NCBI RefSeq assembly: GCF_018139985.1
Contig: NZ_JAGSOU010000009.1
Span: 62,001-126,000 of the forward strand
Source: Actibacterium sp. MT2.3-13A
GTDB lineage: Bacteria; Pseudomonadota; Alphaproteobacteria; Rhodobacterales; Rhodobacteraceae
DNA: 64,000 bases
Direction of reading: 5' to 3'
Below are positions 18,401 through 26,537 of this stretch, piece by piece. A program made the position numbers and the translations under genes. Positions within the stretch are counted from its first letter, which is position 1; each line of letters starts with the position of its first letter. Below the pieces are notes generated by a model. That model was not told where the DNA came from and did no database searches. It saw only the letters and a list, made by a program, of their open reading frames with translations.

Positions 18401-19086
18401 CTGCGGATCAGCCCCACGAGGCGGCCCTGCACCTGCACCTGATCGGCGCGCAGCAGGCGGGTCTCGTAGGCCGGATTCGCCGCCTCCAGCGCGATCATGG
18501 CGCCCTTGCGGCGGAAGCGTTTCAGCGTGGCCTCGTGCCCCTCGACCAGCGCGACGACGATCTCACCGTTGTCGGCGGTGTCCTGTTCGCGGATCACCAC
18601 CACGTCGCCGTCGTTGATCCCGGCCTCGATCATCGAATCGCCTTTGACCTCAAGCGCATAGTGGTGCCCGCGCCCCGACAGCATGGTGCCCGGAACCGCC
18701 ACGTTATGCGAGGCGTGGCTGATCGCCTCGATCGGGGTGCCGGCGGCGATGCGGCCCATCACCGGCAATTCCAGCGCATGCACTGCCTCGACCGGCATCG
18801 CATTGCCGGCCGGCTGTGCGGCGGGCGCGGCGCCCTCGATCACGCGGGGGGCGAAGCCCTTGCCCTCGAGCGCGTCCGGCAGTTTGACGATCTCGATCGC
18901 GCGGGCGCGGTGGGCGAGGCGGCGGATGAAGCCGCGTTCCTCCAATGCCGTGATCAGCCGGTGGATGCCGGACTTGGAGCGCAGGTCCAGCGCGTCCTTC
19001 ATCTCGTCGAACGAGGGCGGCACGCCGTCCTTCTGCATCCGCTTGTGGATAAACTCCAGCAGTTCCAGCTGTTTGCGTGTCAGCAT
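18394..19086 (-). CDS. lexA: SOS response repressor LexA
   Basis: Represses DNA-damage genes and cleaves itself when RecA is active. The 230-residue protein starts [16 protein letters not shown], giving the winged helix DNA-binding domain in residues 1-70. The self-cleavage site is the Ala-Gly in [10 protein letters not shown]. The catalytic serine lies in KGDSMIEAG and the lysine in [11 protein letters not shown] 19086 was chosen over an in-frame GTG three codons earlier because GAGGG lies at the right distance. An SOS box lies 55 bp upstream, so the gene is autoregulated. A glycine/alanine/proline-rich linker at about 115-125 is longer than in E. coli. Confidence 0.95.
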   Translation of the reverse strand: MLTRKQLELLEFIHKRMQKDGVPPSFDEMKDALDLRSKSGIHRLITALEERGFIRRLAHRARAIEIVKLPDALEGKGFAPRVIEGAAPAAQPAGNAMPVEAVHALELPVMGRIAAGTPIEAISHASHNVAVPGTMLSGRGHHYALEVKGDSMIEAGINDGDVVVIREQDTADNGEIVVALVEGHEATLKRFRRKGAMIALEAANPAYETRLLRADQVQVQGRLVGLIRSY

Positions 19087-19140
19087 GCCTGTCACCCTCG
19101 CGCAGTTCGCCCTTGTCCGTCAGGGAATTTGTTCCCCCTT

Positions 19141-19155
19141 GTTCTACGCATGTTC
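19141..19155. promoter_or_regulatory. Alphaproteobacterial SOS box upstream of lexA
   Basis: GTTCTACGCATGTTC is an exact GTTC-N7-GTTC direct repeat, the LexA site of alphaproteobacteria, located between lexA and moeA. A further GTTC at 19131-19134 adds a half-site at a six-base spacing. Autorepression of lexA is the expected function. Confidence 0.85.
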
Positions 19156-19176
19156 CCGTTTTGTGTCAACTGCCGG

Positions 19177-20349
19177 TCACAGCGACAGATAGGCGACCCG
19201 TTCTCCGGCGGCGCGCGGCCCGTCATGGGGCGGGCGGACGACCAGCGCGTCGGCCTCGGCCAGAACGCTGAGCAACGCGCTGTCCTGCCGGTCGAAGACC
19301 GACAGGCCGTCAGGCGTGATCCTGGCCCGCATGTAATGCTCGCGCGGGCCGTTGGCGCCGATGGGCGCCGCGAGAATGCCGCTGTGCCGCGGGGCGGGGG
19401 CGGCGCCGAGGCCCAGCATCGCGCGCAGCGCAGGGCGCACGAACACATGGCCGCAAACCAGCGAGGAGACCGGGTTGCCCGGCAGGCCGATCATCGCCGC
19501 GGCCCCCATCCGGCCCGCCATCAGAGGTTTGCCGGGGCGCATGGCGACCTTGTAGAAGCTCTGTTCCATCCCCAGGCCGGCGGCGACCGCGCCCACCAGG
19601 TCATGATCGCCGACCGAGGCGCCGCCCGAGGTCAGGATCAGGTCGGCCCCTTCGGCCAGCCCGAACACGGTCTCCAGCGAGGCGCGGGTATCGCGTGCGA
19701 TCGGCAGCAGGCGCGCCTCGGCGCCCTCGGCCTCGACCAGGGCCTTCAGGCCGAAATTGTTTGAGGCGATGATCTGGTCGGGGCCGGGGTTCTCGCCCGG
19801 CGTCACCAGTTCGTCGCCGGTGGCGATGATGGCCACCACGGGGCGGCGGCGGACGGGGATCTCGGGCAGGTTCATCGCCGCCAGCAGCGACAGGTCGGCA
19901 GGGCTCAGGCGGCGCGGCGCCTCGACGGTGGCACCGCTCGCGAAATCGTTGCCCGCCGGGCGGATATGCGGGCCTGCATCCAGATCGTGGCCCAGGGTGA
20001 TCATGTCGCCGCGGGCGGTCACATCCTCCTGGATGATCACCCGGTCCGCGCCCTCGGGCACCGGCGCGCCGGTGAAGATGCGGACGGCCTGCCCGGGGCC
20101 CACGCGGCCGCCGAATCCGTGGCCGGCGGCGGCGGTGCCGATGACCTTGAACATGGCGTGCGGCTCGGCCTCGGCCCCTTTCAGGGCGTAGCCGTCCATC
20201 GCCGAGGCCGCGAAGGGCGGCTGGCTGCGTTTGGCCTGCACCGGCTCGGCCAGCACGCGGCCGGCGGCCTCGGCCAGCGGCACGGTTTCAATGCCGACCG
20301 GCGCGACCAGGTCGAAGACATGCGACAGGGCTTCTTCGACCGAAATCAT
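19177..20349 (-). CDS. moeA: Molybdopterin molybdotransferase MoeA
   Basis: Inserts molybdate into adenylylated molybdopterin, the last step of molybdenum cofactor synthesis. The 390-residue protein carries ATGDELVTPG and SGGASVGDHDLV, the substrate-binding loops of this family, and the C-terminal beta-barrel domain. The ATG at 20349 overlaps the moaC stop by one base (TGATG); the frame stays open to 20601 but that is antisense-like low-complexity sequence. It closes the trpG-trpD-trpC-moaC-moeA operon and is followed by the lexA regulatory region. Confidence 0.94.
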   Translation of the reverse strand: MISVEEALSHVFDLVAPVGIETVPLAEAAGRVLAEPVQAKRSQPPFAASAMDGYALKGAEAEPHAMFKVIGTAAAGHGFGGRVGPGQAVRIFTGAPVPEGADRVIIQEDVTARGDMITLGHDLDAGPHIRPAGNDFASGATVEAPRRLSPADLSLLAAMNLPEIPVRRRPVVAIIATGDELVTPGENPGPDQIIASNNFGLKALVEAEGAEARLLPIARDTRASLETVFGLAEGADLILTSGGASVGDHDLVGAVAAGLGMEQSFYKVAMRPGKPLMAGRMGAAAMIGLPGNPVSSLVCGHVFVRPALRAMLGLGAAPAPRHSGILAAPIGANGPREHYMRARITPDGLSVFDRQDSALLSVLAEADALVVRPPHDGPRAAGERVAYLSL

Positions 20350-20825
20350 CACATCGCCTCGTAACGGCCTGATTTTCCGCCGTCTTTCAGTTTCAGTCGG
20401 ATGCCTTCGATGACCATGCTCTTCTCCACGGCCTTGACCATGTCGTAAAGCGTCAGCGCCGCGGTGGAGACCGCGGTCAGCGCCTCCATCTCCACGCCGG
20501 TCTGGCCGCCGGTCTTGACCGTGGCCTCGATGCGGACGCCCGGCAGGCTTTCGTCGGGGGTCAGTTCCACCGCGACCTTGGTGATCGGCAGCGGGTGGCA
20601 CAGCGGGATCAACTCGGCGGTCTTCTTGGCGCCCATGATGCCGGCGAGTCGCGCCACGCCCAGCACGTCGCCCTTTTTCGCGCGGCCCTCGGTGATCATG
20701 GCCAGCGTTTCGGGCGTCATCCGCACCGCACCCTCTGCCACCGCGATGCGCGCGGTCGAGGGTTTGTCCGAGACATCGACCATATGGGCGTCGCCCTTGG
20801 CGTCGAAATGGGTCAGTTCGGCCAT
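20349..20825 (-). CDS. moaC: Cyclic pyranopterin monophosphate synthase MoaC
   Basis: Acts with the radical-SAM enzyme MoaA to make cyclic pyranopterin monophosphate, the first intermediate of molybdenum cofactor. The 158 residues include [32 protein letters not shown] and the C-terminal KSGRYE, all family blocks. The ATG at 20825 overlaps the trpC stop by one base (TGATG), and a GTG one codon earlier is a less likely start. moaA is not in the window. Sharing an operon with tryptophan genes is a conserved Rhodobacterales arrangement in my recollection, not an obvious pathway link. Confidence 0.95.
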   Translation of the reverse strand: MAELTHFDAKGDAHMVDVSDKPSTARIAVAEGAVRMTPETLAMITEGRAKKGDVLGVARLAGIMGAKKTAELIPLCHPLPITKVAVELTPDESLPGVRIEATVKTGGQTGVEMEALTAVSTAALTLYDMVKAVEKSMVIEGIRLKLKDGGKSGRYEAM

Positions 20826-21637
20826 CACGCGTCCTCCGGTGCGACGGCGCCGGCCAGCAGCGCCTTGGTGGCGGCAGTCACGTCGTTCTGCCGCATCAGG
20901 CTTTCGCCGATCAGGAAACAGCGCGCGCCGTATTCGGCCATCGCGGCCAGATCCTGCGGCGTGTTCAGCCCGCTTTCCGAAATGATCATCCGGTCCTCGG
21001 GCACCCGCGGCGCGAGGGTCCGCGTGGTGTCGAGCGTGGTCTCGAAGGTTTTCAGGTTGCGGTTGTTGATGCCCATCAGCGGCGATTTCAGCGTGCAGGC
21101 GCGTTCCAGCTCCTCGGCGTCATGCACCTCCAGCAGCACGTCCATGCCCCAGGCAAGCGCCGCGTCCTCCAGCTCGGCCGCCTGCGCGTCGGAGACGGAG
21201 GCGAGGATGATCAGGATGCAGTCCGCGCCCCAGGCACGCGCCTCGGCCACCTGGTAGGTGTCATACATGAAATCCTTGCGCAGGCAGGGCAGGGCGACGG
21301 CGTTGCGCGCCGCGGTCAGATACTCCGGCGCGCCCTGGAACGACGGCGTGTCGGTCAGCACGCTGAGGCAGGTTGCGCCGCCCGCCTCATAGGCTTTCGC
21401 CAGCGCGGGCGGGTCGAAATCGGGGCGGATGAGGCCCTTGGAGGGGCTGGCCTTCTTGATCTCCGCAATCAGGCCGTAACCTGTGCGGCTGGCCGCGCGC
21501 AGCGCCTCGGCAAAGCCGCGGGTGGGGCCGGCCGCGCGCGCCTGGGCCTCGATCTGCGCCAGCGGGCGGGCCGCCTTGGCCGCGGCGACCTCTTCCAGCT
21601 TGTAGGCCTTGATCTTGTCGAGGATGGTCTGGCTCAT
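20825..21637 (-). CDS. trpC: Indole-3-glycerol phosphate synthase
   Basis: Closes the indole ring of tryptophan from carboxyphenylamino-deoxyribulose phosphate. The 270-residue TIM-barrel protein shows [26 protein letters not shown] and SESGL, all active-site loops. It is monofunctional, without a fused trpF. It overlaps trpD upstream by four bases (ATGA) and moaC downstream by one, so it is translationally coupled to both. Confidence 0.96.
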   Translation of the reverse strand: MSQTILDKIKAYKLEEVAAAKAARPLAQIEAQARAAGPTRGFAEALRAASRTGYGLIAEIKKASPSKGLIRPDFDPPALAKAYEAGGATCLSVLTDTPSFQGAPEYLTAARNAVALPCLRKDFMYDTYQVAEARAWGADCILIILASVSDAQAAELEDAALAWGMDVLLEVHDAEELERACTLKSPLMGINNRNLKTFETTLDTTRTLAPRVPEDRMIISESGLNTPQDLAAMAEYGARCFLIGESLMRQNDVTAATKALLAGAVAPEDA

Positions 21638-22653
21638 GCCGCCTCCGATGTGATGCGGGCCAGGCCCTCCAGTTTCTTCAGTGCCGCCCCGCTGTCGAGG
21701 CTTTCGACCGCCATTTCAACGCCGTCCGGCAGCGTCTCCACCCGGCCCGCGATCAGCAGCGCGGCGGCGGCGTTCAGCAGAACGGCATCGCGGTAGGCGC
21801 CCTTGCTGCCCGAAAGGACGGCGCGCAGGGCGCGGCCGTTCGCCTCCGGCGTGCCGCCGGTGATGGCCTCGAACGGGTGCACGGGCAGTCCGGCCTCGTC
21901 GGGGTGGACCTCGCGTTCGACCACACGGCCGTCCTCCACCGCCGCGACCCAGCTGACGCCGGTGATGGTCAACTCATCCGTGCCGTCCGAGCCATGCACC
22001 AGCCACGCCCTTTCCGAGCCGAGCTGCAGCAGGGTTTCGGCCATCGGGCGGATCATGCTGCGGGCGAAGGTGCCGGTGAGCTGGCGCTTGACGCCAGCGG
22101 GGTTGGTCAGCGGCCCGAGGATGTTGAAGATCGTGCGCGTGCCGAGTTCTTGCCGGGCGGGCATGACATGTTTCATCGCCGGGTGGTGCATGGGCGCCAT
22201 CATGAAGGCGATGCCGACCTCTTTCAGAGCCTTTTCAACAACTTCCGGCCCGACCATCACGTTGATCCCGTTCTGGTCCAGCGCGTCCGCCGCGCCCGAG
22301 TTGGACGACAGCTTGCGGTTGCCGTGCTTGGCCACCGGCACGCCCGCGCCCGCCACGGTGAAGGCCGTCGCGGTCGAGATCTGCAGCGTCGGCTTGCCGG
22401 TGCCGCCGGTGCCCACGATGTCGATCGCGCCGGCGGGGGCATGGACCCGTCTGCATTTCGCGCGCATCACGGCGGCGGCGGCGGCGTATTCCTCGACCGT
22501 TTCGCCACGGGTGCGCAGCGCCATCAGCAGGCCGCCGATCTGCGCCGGCGTCGCCTCGCCTGTGAACAGGATCTCGAAGGCGGCCTCGGCCTCCTCGCGG
22601 GTCAGGGCATGGTCGGCGGCGGTTCCGATCAGGGGTTTCAGCTCGTCGCTCAT
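21634..22653 (-). CDS. trpD: Anthranilate phosphoribosyltransferase
   Basis: Adds phosphoribose to anthranilate in tryptophan synthesis. The 339-residue protein shows the PRPP-binding [15 protein letters not shown] and [15 protein letters not shown], a slight variant of the usual KHGNRxVSSxSGSAD. The ATG at 22653 overlaps the trpG stop (ATGA). The frame continues upstream to 23049, but that part is the shadow of trpG. Confidence 0.95.
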   Translation of the reverse strand: MSDELKPLIGTAADHALTREEAEAAFEILFTGEATPAQIGGLLMALRTRGETVEEYAAAAAVMRAKCRRVHAPAGAIDIVGTGGTGKPTLQISTATAFTVAGAGVPVAKHGNRKLSSNSGAADALDQNGINVMVGPEVVEKALKEVGIAFMMAPMHHPAMKHVMPARQELGTRTIFNILGPLTNPAGVKRQLTGTFARSMIRPMAETLLQLGSERAWLVHGSDGTDELTITGVSWVAAVEDGRVVEREVHPDEAGLPVHPFEAITGGTPEANGRALRAVLSGSKGAYRDAVLLNAAAALLIAGRVETLPDGVEMAVESLDSGAALKKLEGLARITSEAA

Positions 22654-23231
22654 GCCGGCTCCTTCACCATGTCCAGGAAGTTTTTCAACAGCTTGTGCCC
22701 ATGTTCGGAGGCGATGGATTCGGGGTGGAACTGCACGCCGTGGATCGGAAGATCGCGGTGCCGCAGCCCCATGACCATGCCGCCCTCCAGCCAGGCGTTG
22801 ACCTCCAGGCAGTCGGGCAGACTGTCGCGATCGACGATCAGCGAATGGTAGCGCGTGGCCTCGAACGGGCTGGGCAGTCCGGCAAAGACGCCGCTGCCGT
22901 CGTGATGCACCGCATCGGTCTTGCCATGCACGATCTCGCCGGCGCGCACCACCTTGCCGCCGAAGGCCTCTCCGATGGTCTGGTGACCCAGGCACACGCC
23001 CAGCAGAGGCGTGCCGGTCTCGGCCGCGGCGCGGGTCAGCGCCAGGCATATCCCGGCCTGCGCCGGGTCGCAGGGACCGGGGCTGAGAACGATGCCCGAG
23101 GGCCGCAGCGCCATTGCCTGCTGCACGTCCAGCGCGTCGTTGCGCTTCACCACCACGTCGGCGCCCAGCTCGCCCAGATAATGGACGAGATTGTAGGTGA
23201 AACTGTCGTAGTTATCGATCAAGAGCAGCAT
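22650..23231 (-). CDS. trpG: Anthranilate synthase component II (glutamine amidotransferase)
   Basis: Supplies ammonia from glutamine to TrpE. The 193-residue class I amidotransferase shows the catalytic C80 in [17 protein letters not shown] and the catalytic histidine in QFHPESI. The ATG at 23231 gives [15 protein letters not shown], the standard start. It leads the trpG-trpD-trpC-moaC-moeA operon. In many bacteria this subunit also serves aminodeoxychorismate synthase; TrpE is encoded 1.8 kb away in another transcript. No Trp-rich leader peptide is visible upstream. Confidence 0.95.
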   Translation of the reverse strand: MLLLIDNYDSFTYNLVHYLGELGADVVVKRNDALDVQQAMALRPSGIVLSPGPCDPAQAGICLALTRAAAETGTPLLGVCLGHQTIGEAFGGKVVRAGEIVHGKTDAVHHDGSGVFAGLPSPFEATRYHSLIVDRDSLPDCLEVNAWLEGGMVMGLRHRDLPIHGVQFHPESIASEHGHKLLKNFLDMVKEPA

Positions 23232-23368
23232 GGCGGCGCCTTCGTGGAAAGGGGGGTGAACCCCGCGCGTGGTCGGGCTATACATGTTCAGAGCGCCGCC
23301 CCGGGGTCAAGGCCCGCGGGCGGCGAAATGAATCGTCAGCGAAACAGCCGGAAAGGCGGAGGCGGAGC

Positions 23369-24967
23369 ATGGGCAGAGGTGTTGTCAGCGGAATCGTGGC
23401 CGGCGCGGTGGTCTCGGCGCTGGGGCTGGGGGCGCTGTCGCTGAAGGCGCCGCTGCCGCAGCGCGAGGCGGCGACGCCCGCGTCCGTTGAGCCGGCCGCC
23501 GGGCCGGTTGCCGAGGCGCCGGCGGAGATGCCCGCCGAGGCCCCGGCCGAGACTTCGGCGCAGCCCGCCGCCGAGGCTCCCGCGGCCGCGCCTGCGCTCG
23601 AACCTGCGCCGGCGCCCGACGCCGCCCCCGAGGCGCCGCAGGATGTCCCCGCGCCCGAGGCACCGCCCGCCACCGGCGGGGTGGAGCTGCCGCCGGGGAC
23701 GGAATTCAACCGTCCCAAGCCCGAGGGCGAGGCACGCCTGCCGGGCCCCGACGCCCAGCCTCAGCCCGCTCCCGCGCCCGAGGTCCGCGCCCCCGATGCC
23801 GCCGAGATCACCTCGGCGCCGCGGCCCGACACCCGGCCCGCCGCCACGCCGCAGGCCGCGGCGGAGACGCCTGCGCCGATGATGACGCCGCCCAGCCCCG
23901 AGGAGGAGGCCGCCGCGCCCGCCCCGGGGCAGGAGCAGCCTGTCCTGCCCAGCCCCGCCGCCGCCGGACCGCAGGCCCCGGAGGCCGAAGCCGCCCCCGA
24001 GGCCCCGCCCGCGCCTGAACCGGCAGGGCGGCCCGCCGCCCCCGAAACGCCCGCTGCCGCGCCCGACGATGCCCCCGAGGGAGGGGCCGAAACGCCCGCT
24101 GCCGCGCCTGAGCCCGAGGCTGTCCAGCCCGAGGTCTCGGCCTCCGCGCCCGCCGGGATGATCGGCGCGGCGCCCGAGGCGATCCGCGTGCCCGTCCCCG
24201 GCGGCGAGATCGCGCGCCCCGAGGTCACCACCGGCCGCCTGCCCAGCATCGGCGCGGCCGGGGACCGGGTGCCCGCCGCGACGGCCGCCGATCTGGGCGC
24301 GCTGGCCCGCTATGCCGTGCCTTTCGCGCCGGCGTCTGGCAAGCCGCTGTTCTCGGTGATCCTGATCGACGCCGGCGCGGCGGGGCTGGACCGCGCCGCG
24401 CTGACCACCTTCTCCTTCCCGGTGACCTTCGCGATCGACCCGGCCCGCCCCGACGCGGCCGAGGCGATGGCCGCCTACCGCGCCGCGGGCTACGAGGTGG
24501 TCCTGCTGGCCGGCGCGCAGCCGGGCGACAGCGACCCGCAGACCCACGCCGAGGCGATCTCGGCCGGGCTGCGGAGCGTGCCCGAAGCCGTGGCCGTGAT
24601 GGAGGGTGAAAGCGGCGGCTTCCTGACCGACCACGCGGCGCTGCGCGCGCTGACCGACCTGCTGGGCGACAGCGGTCACGGCCTCGTCACCTACGACAAG
24701 GCGCTCAACACCGCCGCCCATGTGGCGCTGTCGGACGGCATTCCGGCGGCCACCATCTTCCGCAGGCTGGACGCCGACCGCGAGGCCGCTCCGGTGATCA
24801 AGCGCTATCTCGACCGCGCGGCCTTCAAGGCGGCGCAGGACGGCCATGTGGTGATGCTGGGCCACAGCTATGCCGAAACGGTGACGGCGCTGTTTTCCTG
24901 GGCGCTGGAAGGCAAGGGGGCAGAGGTGAACCTCGCCCCGATCTCGGCCGTTCTGCGCGCGAACTGA
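23369..24967 (+). CDS. Divergent polysaccharide deacetylase family protein with long periplasmic linker
   Basis: A 532-residue envelope protein. Residues 5-24 form one hydrophobic anchor (VVSGIVAGAVVSALGLGAL). Residues 28-300 are an extreme Pro/Ala/Glu-rich low-complexity stretch. The folded C-terminal domain (about 320-532) resembles the divergent polysaccharide deacetylase family: SVILIDAG, VTFAIDP, YEVVLLAG, HGLVTYDKALN and DGHVVMLGHSY. Aspartates and histidines expected for metal binding are only partly kept, so catalytic activity is uncertain. The linker could span the periplasm as in TonB-like proteins. It lies divergent from trpG and convergent with trpE. Confidence 0.75.
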   Translation: MGRGVVSGIVAGAVVSALGLGALSLKAPLPQREAATPASVEPAAGPVAEAPAEMPAEAPAETSAQPAAEAPAAAPALEPAPAPDAAPEAPQDVPAPEAPPATGGVELPPGTEFNRPKPEGEARLPGPDAQPQPAPAPEVRAPDAAEITSAPRPDTRPAATPQAAAETPAPMMTPPSPEEEAAAPAPGQEQPVLPSPAAAGPQAPEAEAAPEAPPAPEPAGRPAAPETPAAAPDDAPEGGAETPAAAPEPEAVQPEVSASAPAGMIGAAPEAIRVPVPGGEIARPEVTTGRLPSIGAAGDRVPAATAADLGALARYAVPFAPASGKPLFSVILIDAGAAGLDRAALTTFSFPVTFAIDPARPDAAEAMAAYRAAGYEVVLLAGAQPGDSDPQTHAEAISAGLRSVPEAVAVMEGESGGFLTDHAALRALTDLLGDSGHGLVTYDKALNTAAHVALSDGIPAATIFRRLDADREAAPVIKRYLDRAAFKAAQDGHVVMLGHSYAETVTALFSWALEGKGAEVNLAPISAVLRAN

Positions 24968-25010
24968 ACCGCGCGGCGGGCGATTATTCGCGGAAAGATC
25001 GGGGGCCGCC

Positions 25011-26525
25011 TCAGCCGTTGCCGCGGGCGAAGGCGCCGGCGTCGGCGGCGGCGCGCCGGATCGCCTTGGACTTGTTCACGGTTTCCTGGAACTCGGCCTC
25101 GGGGTCGCTGTCATAGACCACCCCGCCGCCGGCCTGGATATAGAGCGTCTCGTCCTTCAGCACCGCGGTGCGCAGCGCGATGCACATGTCCATATCGCCA
25201 TTCGCGGCGAAATAGCCCACGCCGCCGCCATAGACGCCGCGTTTTTCCGGCTCCAGCTCGTCGATGATCTGCATCGCGCGGACCTTGGGCGCGCCCGACA
25301 CCGTGCCCGCGGGCAGCCCCGCCAGCAGCGCCGACAGCGCATCCTGCCCCTCGGCGATCTCGCCCACCACGTTGGAGACGATGTGCATGACGTGGGAATA
25401 GCGCTCGATCACGAATTTCTCGGTCGGGTGCACGGTGCCGATCTTCGAAACACGGCCCACGTCGTTGCGGCCGAGGTCGAGCAGCATCAGGTGCTCGGCC
25501 CGCTCCTTGGGGTCGGCCAGCAGTTCGGCCTCCAGTGCGCGGTCCTCCTCGGGGGTGGCTCCGCGCGGGCGGGTGCCGGCGATGGGGCGGATCGTGACCT
25601 CCTCGCCGCGCAGCCGCACCAGGATCTCGGGGCTTGCGCCGATCACCTGGAAGGGGCCGAAATTGAAGAAGAACATGAAGGGCGAGGGGTTGGTGCGCCG
25701 CAAGCTGCGGTAAAGCGCGAAGGGCGGCAGCGCGAAGGGCTGGCGCCAGCGCTGCGCCGGCACCACCTGGAAGATGTCGCCGGCCCGGATGTATTCCTTG
25801 GCCTTCTCGACGGCCTCGATGTAGCCCGCCTTGGTGAAGTTCGACACCGGCTCGCCGGCGGGCGCGGCCGCGCCCATCTCGCGCGCGGCGTCGGGCACGG
25901 CGCGCTCCAGATCGCGCAGCGCGTCCATCACCCGCTCGGCCGCCTGGTTGTAGGCGGCGCGCGCCGACAGGCCCGAGCCCGCCCAGACCGGAGAGACCAG
26001 CGTGACCTCGCCCTTCACCCCGTCCAGCACCGCCACCACCGAGGGGCGCATCAGCACCGCATCGGGCAGGCCCAGCGGATCGGGGTTGACGTCGGGCAGG
26101 TGCTCCACCAGCCGGATCATGTCATAGCCGAGATAGCCGAACAGGCCCGCGGCCGCCGCCGGCAGGTCGTCGGGCATCTCGTCGATGCGGCATTCGGCCA
26201 GCAGCGCGCGCAGCGTGTCCAGCGGATGGCCCGGCAGATCCTCGAAGGCGTCGGGGTCGATGCGGGCCTGGCGGTTGATGCGGCTCTGCGTGCCGCGGCA
26301 CTCCCAGATCAGGTCGGGCTTCATGCCGACGATCGAATAGCGGCCGCGCACCTCGCCGCCGGTGACGGATTCGAGGATGAAACTGTCCTTACGCGCCTCG
26401 GCCAGCTTCAGCATCAGGCTGACGGGCGTGTCCAGATCGGCCGCCAGCCGGACATGGACCAGCTGGGTCTTGCCGGCGTTGTAGCCGGTTTCAAAGGCGT
26501 CGAAGGACGGGGTCAGGTTTGCCAT
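25011..26525 (-). CDS. trpE: Anthranilate synthase component I
   Basis: Makes anthranilate from chorismate and ammonia, the committed tryptophan step. The 504-residue protein has the feedback-inhibition block FILESV near residue 50 and the catalytic blocks FQVVPAQRW, PIAGTRPRG, DLGRNDVGRVS and GTVSGAPKVRAM. It lies 12 bp after ppiD, apparently in the same transcript, and there is no trp leader peptide in front of it. Tryptophan control may therefore act through feedback inhibition of the enzyme. Confidence 0.96.
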   Translation of the reverse strand: MANLTPSFDAFETGYNAGKTQLVHVRLAADLDTPVSLMLKLAEARKDSFILESVTGGEVRGRYSIVGMKPDLIWECRGTQSRINRQARIDPDAFEDLPGHPLDTLRALLAECRIDEMPDDLPAAAAGLFGYLGYDMIRLVEHLPDVNPDPLGLPDAVLMRPSVVAVLDGVKGEVTLVSPVWAGSGLSARAAYNQAAERVMDALRDLERAVPDAAREMGAAAPAGEPVSNFTKAGYIEAVEKAKEYIRAGDIFQVVPAQRWRQPFALPPFALYRSLRRTNPSPFMFFFNFGPFQVIGASPEILVRLRGEEVTIRPIAGTRPRGATPEEDRALEAELLADPKERAEHLMLLDLGRNDVGRVSKIGTVHPTEKFVIERYSHVMHIVSNVVGEIAEGQDALSALLAGLPAGTVSGAPKVRAMQIIDELEPEKRGVYGGGVGYFAANGDMDMCIALRTAVLKDETLYIQAGGGVVYDSDPEAEFQETVNKSKAIRRAAADAGAFARGNG

Positions 26526-26537
26526 CTCAGCCTCGGA

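Noticed and set aside
23232-23368. trp attenuator leader upstream of trpG
   Set aside because: No short frame with tryptophan codons and no terminator with a T-run is present between trpG and the divergent deacetylase gene.
23500-24150. CRISPR-like or tandem repeat array
   Set aside because: The repetitive look comes from Pro/Ala/Glu codons in a low-complexity protein linker. There are no regular direct repeats with unique spacers.
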